From Bactericera cockerelli (taxonomy: Eukaryota; Arthropoda; Insecta; Hemiptera; Triozidae): a stretch of DNA of 64,000 bases. Positions 46,001 through 56,500 of this stretch are shown here, one piece after another. Location: NCBI GenBank assembly GCA_024516035.1, contig CM044955.1:14872079-14936078 (forward strand), written 5' to 3'. The notes below the pieces were generated by a model that had not been told where the DNA came from, made no database searches, and saw nothing but the letters and a program-made list of their open reading frames with translations. A program made the position numbers and the translations under genes. Numbering within the stretch: position 1 is the stretch's first letter; each line of letters begins with the position of its first letter.

Positions 46001-49000
46001 ACATGGCGTCTTTAATAGGGTTTGCGTTTGAAAGGCATCCAGCCGTAAAATAAGAAACTAGGAGTGCCAGAACCAACATTTTTCAACCATGAGGAAGAGG
46101 TTAAACAATGCCGGTCCCAAGCAGATTTGTTCAAAAACAAATTGAAAGAAAAAAAAAGCATCTATTACGCTCATCGTACTGTGTCTCGTACGTACGAAAA
46201 GGGATGTAGATTGCTTCCGCTTCTGTCAATGTTGGTCGGACGGACGGGACAAAAGAGGCTGGGCTGTTAGTCCCCGTACAATTGTAAATAAAAAACTGCC
46301 TTTCTCACTTACTGGATTGAGAGTTGGGACTGATGATGGGGTCACACTGGGTTCCATCCCCGGTGTACCCGGGATCACAAACACAGGTGGCGTGTCCACT
46401 CTGGCCGTTGTCATATCTGCACGTGGCGGACACGTGACAAGTGTCCACTTGGAAACAAGATTCCTCTGTTGACAAATTCCGATAAAAAAGATAAAGAGCT
46501 AGTAAAGATAAAAAGGTAATAAAGTTATTGGTGTTCTAATGTCACAAGTGTTAGTGGGTAGCATCGACATTACAAGAACAAAATAAATGCTCATACATCA
46601 TATTTCCAACCAACCATCATTTTCCAATATCAATATCGCAATGCCAATACTGGTCGTTTCCCACTCTACAACTACCCAACTGTCCTCACGAGGCTAGGGT
46701 AGGGTCCGACATTCAAAGTACAGAGCAGAGAAAATTCCAACCACACCGGAATTCAAACCCGGGTCACCTGGAGTTCAAGCCGATAATACTGGGCCTAAGT
46801 GACTACTGAAATTCCGATTGAGAAATTTGGTAAAAAAATGTCCACCGGGTCCAAATCGGGTCCAAATGTCTATGCACTGAGTCCACCCGAGAGAATGCTT
46901 CTTCCGGTCAGGGATCGTCACCCCCCAGCCCCCGCCCCCCCCGCTACGGCAACTGCCCCAAAGGAGTAGCCGCCCACGTTAACAACTAAAACAACAATAA
47001 ATCCCAAAGTAAAGTGTGACTATTCATGGTGTCCTGATTATTCACATTTTCAAGTAACTTCAAGGTTCCCATCGGTACTTTTTTTATTGAACTCATATGA
47101 ACTCACATATTTATTTACTTCACGATGACACCACCCTATGTTGATGATGATAATGATGATGACAAAATGGTTTTTGCCATTATACAATGGATGACTTGTC
47201 ATTAAAAGATCGAAGAAAGAAAAATTGTACCTGCAACTTACCTACTGGAGAGCAGTCTGCACCGTTGCCGTCATAGCCAGCGTTGCATTGACACAGATAC
47301 TGTCGTGCATGAGACATGTACACACACTGGGCGTTGGGATGACACGACGTCTTGGTATTGCAAGGTACTGAAAATATGCCACAGAAGAATATATTATTAA
47401 TCAATTTAACACCATTTTTAACTGGTTTTAGATAACTATTGTTAAATTATGACATTTCAGTAGCCTTAGTATTGATCGATGATCTATGCAGAGCTACTAG
47501 TAAGAACTATTGGTGATTGGTGGTGTTGGAGTATGGGGTAGAATAATGATTTGAGAAAAAAATAAAGAATTAACTCTCGAAATAATATTTATTTAACAAC
47601 ATTTTATTCAGCAATTATAATTAAATAATCTTTTCCTAGAAGGTATGAGAATTACAAGAATATGAGAATTTGCAATTTCCTGCATAATACAGGTAAAAGT
47701 GGGATGCACACGACCTATGAATCGACACAGGTAAGAGCGGGACGCACATGACCTATGGATCGAAAAAACCCGGGACGCTTTTGGGCTATCGTGAAGGGTA
47801 AAATGTTGGACCGGGACGCACTTGGAACGCAGCCGGTACAACATTATCATTATAAACTGTTTGTAGTCCAACGAGAGAAGCCCCAATTTTCACATCAACC
47901 TCTAATTCCTCCCCTAATTCTATACATAGGCATCACAATTTTACGTCATTAATCAACTTTATAATATTATTATCATAGCGTGTAGATTTAAGAAGTGTGA
48001 AAACGAACCCCAGTTGCATGGAAACGCCACATCGCAAAGGAGTAAAATATTTCTCGCAGTCTATTTATGTTTATGTTTACATTTGATATAGTTATGTTTA
48101 TCTTTACATTTGATACGGGTGAGAGACGAGGAGAGGAGACTCCTTTGCGATACTAGCGCTGAGGACGCCACGATGTAGGCCGGCGGGGGGTAGTTTCCAC
48201 ACTTTTTAAATCTACACTCTATGTTATTATTTTTATTCGATAAACGTTCCTGAAATTATAACCTTCCTGTCTCCCAAAAATCTCCCTCGCCCACACAATT
48301 CACTCACCCTCTAAAGCACTGGATGGTGGCGCTTCCTCCGGCTTCACACACACCGAGCCCTTCTCAACGTAGCCCTTGGGACACTCGCAGTCCTGGAAGA
48401 TGCAGATCTTGGGCGCAGTGTTGCCGTTCTTCCGCCCCGGCTCTTCCGGCAAGCAGTTGTATCCGTCGCCCTCGTAGCCGTCGTCACAGATGCACAGGTG
48501 GTAGGACACCGCCTCGTTCAGGATGCATTGGGCGTTGGGTCCGCAGTCCTGAGCGAAGTCACACGTCACTGGGAATAAGTCAATAAATTATTATAATAAT
48601 AACATCGATCTCAGTACATTGATCGAAAAGGTGGCGATCTTGTAACCTGGAGGTCATTGGTTCAAAGATTTAGAAAAGCGAGTTTGAATAGTTGTGACAT
48701 CATTGACTTATATATGATATCTTTAAAATACTATTTAAGATAACTTGCCTTCTAAAATCTGATTATTTATTCAAATAACCTTATTACCTCACAAAGATTC
48801 AAAGCGCTAGAAAAATTCAAAATGCTCGCCCGTACTTACATTTATCCAGGGCAACACAGGTCTTCCCGTTGGTGACATATCCTTGCATACAGTTGCAGTG
48901 AGGTCCGGAAGCAGGGTCTTCTATACACTCAGCGTTCTCCTGGCACAAGATGGAGTCACAAGTCCCTGAAGCAGGATCTGAGGGACCTGGAATAACAGGA

Positions 49001-52000
49001 GTTCAAGTTATACACAATGAGATCATAGAGACTCTACATGGAGTACATGGTGGTTGATTGGGGAGCTAGACTGATAATCTAGGTAGCAGAATTTTTTCTC
49101 TCATTCTATTTGATAGTTTGCACACATTATAATAGCACCAAAACAACTATGTATTGGAATAAAGTCACTCTTAAGCTATGTTCGCACTCGTGCGCTTTCG
49201 TCTTCCTTTTCTCTTTCAACATGACCCATGGAAAGATGCGCTATTGCATGCCTATTTAAGTTGCAAGAACATGTTTTCGGGAGGCATGTGCGAAAGGCAA
49301 GAACTATTGATGAGAATCAGGAGGAAGAACTTTTAATGAGAATCAGGAGGAAGAACTATTAATGACATTCAGTAGGAAGAACTATTAATGAGAATCAGGA
49401 GGAAGAACTATTAATGACATTCAGTAGGAAGAACTATTAATGAGAATCAGGAAGAAAAACTATTAATGACATTCAGGAGGAAGAACTTTTAGCACTTACC
49501 TCCGGCCGCTTCTTCACAGGTGACACCATCTCCCGTGAATCCCGCCCTGCACTGACACAGGAACGAGCCGGGCTGGTTGATGCAGTCTGCATAGTTGCTG
49601 CACGGGTAGGGGTAGTTCAGACACTCGTCGATATCACGGCACACGAAAGCCACGCGGCGATCGTCCAGGTAATCCTTCTGGAATCTGGAATCGAGGATTG
49701 GACACTAGACAATAATAATACTGCCTTATTTATACTGCCCGATTAGGGCTATCAAGTCCCATTATTCCAGCAGTATGCCCAAGATGTATTATTATTATGA
49801 ATAAAGGATCGGACAGTGAATTTGTTGGTGATAGTGTATCAATGGACGGTTTCAAAGCCTTTAGCTTCCTATGTATTCTAACCTGAGAGTTACATTATTT
49901 TGCAGGTTCTATGTGTTTTAATCTGAAATGGTTTATAACTAATATATCACGGAAGTCTTGGTGCATAGATTTACTAAGTCATTAAATTAGGGTTACACTT
50001 GTACAAATGTACATCCTGACTCCTGTAGTCTGAGATAGAATATAAACTTATAAGCAATAGTTTGTGGACGTTATGCTCATGGTGTATACATTAATTCAGA
50101 CATTTACGAGGGTTACACTTGCAGGTTCTGTAGTCTGAGAAAGGTTAATTCACAGGTCAGGTCACCTGGCAGTATAAAGGCATCTGAGATAGGTTAAAAA
50201 TATTCGGTGATAGTCTATGGCTCTTAGAGCATGGGTGACATACCCAGGGTTACAGTTGCATGTCCTGTAGTCTACATACCCAGGGTTACAGTTGCATGTC
50301 CTGTAGTCTACATACCCAGGGTTACAGTTGCATGTCCTGTAGTCTACATACCCAGGGTTACAGTTGCATGTCCTGTAGTCTGAGGGATCAGTGCAGGAGC
50401 TGTCTGGGGGGTTGCAGGCTCGGGGGTCGGACTCACACGGGGAAGGCGAAGGCACTGATTGAGATGCCGTCAGCTCTGTGAAAGAGAGGAGAATGTTTGA
50501 AGAACTTCCTTTCAATAAATTAAGTGCGTTAGGATTATAGGTCATAGCGGATGGATGTATATTTCTTGTATAAAAACATCTGAAAAAGGTTCTTATGTCG
50601 TATGTTGATTTTGTTCATATTCAATTTATCTATGCTCTAATATGAATTTCATATAGCTTCTACCGTTTGTTCTTATGTTTTACAAGCAGGCTGTCGCCCG
50701 CTTTGCGGGCCGAGGCATGGCCGTGAAAGCAAAAAATCCTTTTTCGCCAATGGCAGATGTTGTAGTGGGAATTTCGAAAAATCCCGTCTTATTGCACATC
50801 TAGACTATAAGACAAAGCTACCTACCAAATTTCAGCTTCCTAGGACTTACGGTTTGGGCTGTAGAGCGATGATCAGTCAGTGGTCAGTGGTCAGTGAGTG
50901 ACTTTGACATTTATATATTAAGATGTTCATTTTGTAGCGCTAACCTGAGACGTTTTTTCTTAAAAGGTCTTTATGAGAAATTGCATTAAAAAAAACCTGG
51001 TCGTGGTATGTTGCGATTATGGAAAGAAAAATAAATTCCTGCAAAATGCAACGTAAAACCATCATAATACGTGTAGGTATAGTAATTTCATAAAGGACGA
51101 CATCAAAAATGCTTGTCTACTCACCGCTGCATTGATGACCGTCACCGGTGAAGCCGGGTCGACACTGGCAGGAGTAGGATCCTATCTCGTTGAAGCAGAT
51201 AGCGTTCTGGTGGCAAGTGTCACGCCCCTCGTTGCATTCATTGATGTCGAAACAGCCGAAGTCCTCCTGTCGGCGGTCCTCGGAGTACAGCTGCTGGAAT
51301 CTGAAATTATTATTATTATTATACACTTTATTAGATAAGAAGACATATGTACAATTGTACAGTATAAATAATTATTATAACAAAGAAAAAATGGAAACAA
51401 TTTATACAATAAAAAGGAAAAGGAATACAAAATAAATATAAACGTATGTCTTAACTAAAAGGCGGGGTTATTGCCTATGGCAATCTCTTCTACCCAACCC
51501 TTATGAATTCATATTTGTTTTGTTTTTGTTTTTTGAAATGAAAGTATATTTTATTTCTTTGTTTTTGTTGTAACAACAAGGTATACGACAGCTAGGGAAG
51601 TGATGATTTTTAGCCAACTTAAATTAAGTAGTTGGTTCGTCCTGAAACCAAATATTTCTATGTGCGATCATTCACCGCGAGGACTTGAGCTTTTTCTTCT
51701 TGAGCCATTAAACCCTTAGGAAACTCCAAGCTAGCCTGGCTTGGTAGTGTGCGCTAGTCTGTTCTCTGTTTATAGTCCTCTAGCGATACACTGGTCTTCT
51801 CCCTGTTTAACGTCTCCCAGCCAGACGATTATTTTTGTGTTAATTATCAAAATCATGATATCACAAATCGCTCAAACTCGCTCGAATAAGTTTTTGCTAA
51901 ACTTGGGACTCGAAACACCGACCTCCTGTTTACAAGTTCGGTGCCTTGTCGATCAAGCTACTGAGGTCGGTGGAATTTGGAATGAGGGCTGATTTCAGGA

Positions 52001-53520
52001 TGATTTGAGAAGAAAAAAACAGGAGCTCCATGGACTGAAGAAAGAAAACAGCAACATACAAAAAGAATGAAGAAATATTAGGAGGAAAAAAAGAAGAAGA
52101 AAATTTGACAAAATGTTTATTATTATTTACCGTGGTCTTAGTGGCCAAATTCGAAACTAAAAAAAATAATATATAAGATAATCATTTTGGCTTACCCTCG
52201 ATTACAGACACAAGTTGGTCTGTCATCTTCCACAATGCAGGAACTATTGGAAACACAGAAGAAATTTCTGCATGGATCATCATGAACTGAAACAAAGAAA
52301 ATGAATTAAATCGAACATCGAAAGGAAGAGTTGACGATTAATAGGTACAAAATATGATGAAATTCTACAATTGTAAAAGATCGATTTGACCAGGGGTCGG
52401 CGAGTAATATCGAACGGGGTCCGGATGAAAACAGGAAAAAGCGTCGCAGTCCAAAATATTATTAAACATGTTGGATCAAGTTTTATTTACAAATGACATA
52501 GAATATATACAATTATACATACATAGAAATTAAAATTAACAAAACAAAACTTGATCAAGGGCGGTGCTAATGCCAACGGCATTCTCTTCCGTTTTTTTTT
52601 TTTTGCCAACGGCAAAATACTTAATGTAACCTTCGGTAATTTCAGTATCTACTAGTAATCCTTAATATTGACTTACGGTTCAAGCTGGAAACCTTGTTGG
52701 TGGAGGCCACCCTCAGATTGTTCTCCCGGGCCTCATACACGATCATGTTCTTGGCCAGCTTCATTCTGGTGTTGCTGATGTTCCTCATCTGGCTGGCACA
52801 ACCCTCGTGGTAGCTGATGGTCTGGACCACCCGCACCGTGATCTCAGGAGGACTGTTGCCGGGCAGGAGGTATGTGTGAGAGGACTGAGAGCGGAATTGT
52901 CCTGCGAGCAAAGGAAGGAATTTTGGTGAAAATTTGTTTAATAAATTTGGATGTTCATGTCAGTTTTTACGTTTGAAAATTGACGAATTCGTGTTGATCA
53001 AATTGTGGTGTTAATCTACCTAAATGGGAAGTATTGTGTCATCTTTCACCCATCAAAGAGACATACTACCGGATGGGCAAGCTACAACAAAGACCACAAG
53101 CGTAGTAGCTGCTTTTTCATGGCTACGAAATAAGGAAGGCTGTGAAACACTCATCTTGATTTCCTCTGAGGTTTTACAGTTTGTCTTATTAGTTTTGTTC
53201 TAAGGTTTTTACGAGTTTTCTTTATCTGGAAGGACCTCCTGAAATGGTCACCACCACTTTCGCATTAAAGTTTATAGATCAAGCATCTCAACTGGGCTCC
53301 TTCCTGAGTCCGTTAAAGACTGAGTCTGGGCGTCCATACCGAATGTAGATCTGTTGCTCTCTCAAGCACACGGAATTTTTACAAGACGAGTTGTAGAATT
53401 GATACATTTCTGTTACAGTAAGTATATTGAATATAATATTTATAGTTATACGCGTATGACTGTGTTCTACTTTTTACGCTTTTCTCTTTTCTTTGAAATG
53501 CTTGGGTTCCATTTTACAAT

Positions 53521-53555
<35 letters not shown>

Positions 53556-56500
53556 AACCAGTTTGGCTACAGCTGGAGAGAGCGATAAAAACGAAATATT
53601 TGTATCAAAAAAAAAAAATAATAATAAAACCCACCACTCCCAGAATGCGTGTACTCCTGCTGCAAATCTTCCAGCTGTGGGCGCACCCCGGGGGCGACAC
53701 TGGGCACATTCCCTCGGAGGGAGCCCACTACCTTCAGCTGGTCGAACACATCATGGCCGATGAATTGCTCCTCGATCTCCAGGGTCTCTCCGGTGGGGAA
53801 CACCAGCTGGGCGGAGTAGTTGAAAACACCCCCTGAGGGTGGAGAAGGGGAAGAGGTTAGGTTTGCAAAAGATTCTTATTTTGATTCATCATCATATCTG
53901 TCCCGGTAGCTCGCTGGTAAAGGCGGCACTCTGTGAATCCAAAGACTCCAGAAGTCGTGGGTTCGAAACCCAGCTGGGACATGACATGTTATCTTCCCAT
54001 TTGGGATTTTTACCACATAATAATATTATAGTCCCCCAGCCAAACAAGTCTGGCTGGGGGACTATAAACAGGGAGTAGACCAGCATTGGCTTGGTTCTGG
54101 GGGCCCTTGTCAATTATTAGCCTCCTTGTAAAGACAGTGGTAAAAGTGCTGAGTCTTTCCTCCACTGTCTGGCTACCATCGTGCACGATGACGCCACCCT
54201 ATGATGATGATAATATTATGTCTTGAGCTTACTGCTGGAATAATGGGACTTTAATTGTCCTGTTCGGGCAGTATAAATAAGGCAATATTATTATTATTAT
54301 TATTATTATCATAGGATGGCGTCATCGTGAACGATGGTAGCCAGACAGTTGTGGAATGACTCAGCACTTCTACCGCAGTCTTTACAAGGAGGCTAATAAT
54401 TGACAAGGGCCCCCAGAACCAAGCCAATGCTGGTCTAATACTCCCTGTTTATAGTCCCCCACCCAGCCAGACTTTTTTGATTAGATTTTCATTTTTTTTT
54501 TTTTTTTAATTTGAATATCTAATCCATTTGAGTTATTTTTTTTTTTTAATATTTGTGTTGATCACTTTCGTGATGCCACAACTACACAAACTCGCTTTAC
54601 TGAATCCGCGCTGAAACTGGGACTTGAACCACCGACCTCCAGCTTGCAAGTCCGCCGCATTATCGATCAAGCTACTGAGGTCGGTCATTTGGGTTAGATG
54701 GATTAACTATTTCCCTTTTTTATTATCGTGAAGAAGAAGAAGATAATATAAATGTCGTTATTGCGATTTGACTGACACATAAAAAAGGTGTAGGATTTTT
54801 TTTTCTTCAAATCTTCAAATTCGATTCAAATTTTGAATCGAAATTCAAAATAGAGATGCGTACAAATTTAAGACATATGGTAAAAAAAGTTTTGCCATAC
54901 GGTTTCCCACCGTGAAATAAATGAAAATATTATAAATATGTACAATTGTACGTACACATAATATCTCTATACAGCAGTCACCGTGGCCGTGTGAGTTAGC
55001 GCGCTAGGTATTGCATGCACGAACCTAGATTTAAGAAAACTGGATATAGGGAAAATAACTTCTTCATGAGAGTAGCCTGGATATGAGAGAAAAAAATGCG
55101 GGTCCCTTGAGTTCTCTTATATCCAGGCTCGACTGTATCTAGATATATTATTTATTTATTTAGAAACTCTTTATTAGTAGAACATATATACAGACAAATA
55201 ATGGTAAAAATTAAATATAAAATTGAGAATATTAATAATATAAACAGGAAAAAAATATTTATATAATATATACATATGTCCTAACTAAAGGGTGGGGTTA
55301 TTGCCTATGGCAATCTCTTCCACCCAACTCTACCAACTTACCAGAGATTTCGTAGCCATTGGGCGCTCCAATGCTCTTGGCAAACAGCCAGCCCACACTG
55401 TTGGCGAGGAAGTTAGCCAGCTGCAAGCTGTGGCCGATGACGGGTGGCAGCTTCGTGAGCACCGTGTAGTGGCGGCTGTCTGCTGTCGACACGTAGGACT
55501 GCAGGTCTATGTTGTTGGCGCGGACCCCATTCACATCCACGTAGAGCTTTCCATTGATCCTCAGGGCTTGCCTGTGGGGGGAAGGAATTTTTTTCTTTTT
55601 TTTTTCCTAGGTAGTGTACTGATATTTAATGAGATACTTGCATCCCGCGTCAAAAATAAACTATGGCAGCTACATATCTCTTCTTGAGATTTTATCCACG
55701 ATTTGAATTAGGGGGGGGGGAAGGAATATTTGCTTCCATTTATTTATACATAATAATTAATAATACCGTGTCCGTGAGGTAGGTATTGATACCTAAATCA
55801 CGGTGATGAGAGGATTATATGAACGCCCAGATCCAATGTCTAGGCTCCTTTCATGTCCATTGATTCTATTTGGGATTAACGTCCTGACTTGAGGTAGACA
55901 GGACGGGGGTTTTACCCTCCATTCGCTGGGAATCGTACCAGCTACCCACATTAACCTCACCCAGTCTGGGTAGGGCCGGAAGTGCCAGCCTCACGTGTTT
56001 GAAAGGGACAGAATTTTCTTCGAAAAGTCTGCCCCAACCAAGAGTCGAACTAGAGACCTCTGGATCACTATAATTCTGGGCTAACCACTAAAATTGTGAT
56101 TTAATAACCCAAAGAAACACATTAATTTATTTTTTTCAATGTGTACCTATTTTGAATACAAAAAATTGTAGTCAAAAATTGGTTACAGTTGTTTGTAAAA
56201 GATATCTTCCGCTGCGCTCAAGTTGACCCAGCAACTAAATGTTAAGTATTGTGTCACTTCTCGCCCATCAGAGGGGAGGCATACAACGGGATGGACAAGC
56301 TACAACATAGACCACAAGCGTCTACAGTAGCTCCTGTTTCATTGCGTCGCGACGACGGAAAAAAGGCTGTGAAAGACTCATCTTTAAGAAAAAACTTTGT
56401 ATCTTCCCAACCCTACATAGGGTTGGTATAGTTATCTCTTCCTCGTGGTTGAGTTTCATTGGCTCTGACACTCCTACATCCAATGGTCTAAAATGTCTGA

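Noticed and set aside
50241..50384. CRISPR-like array (also 62098-62868 and 49297-49495)
   Set aside because: The units are contiguous, without unique spacers, in a eukaryotic genome.
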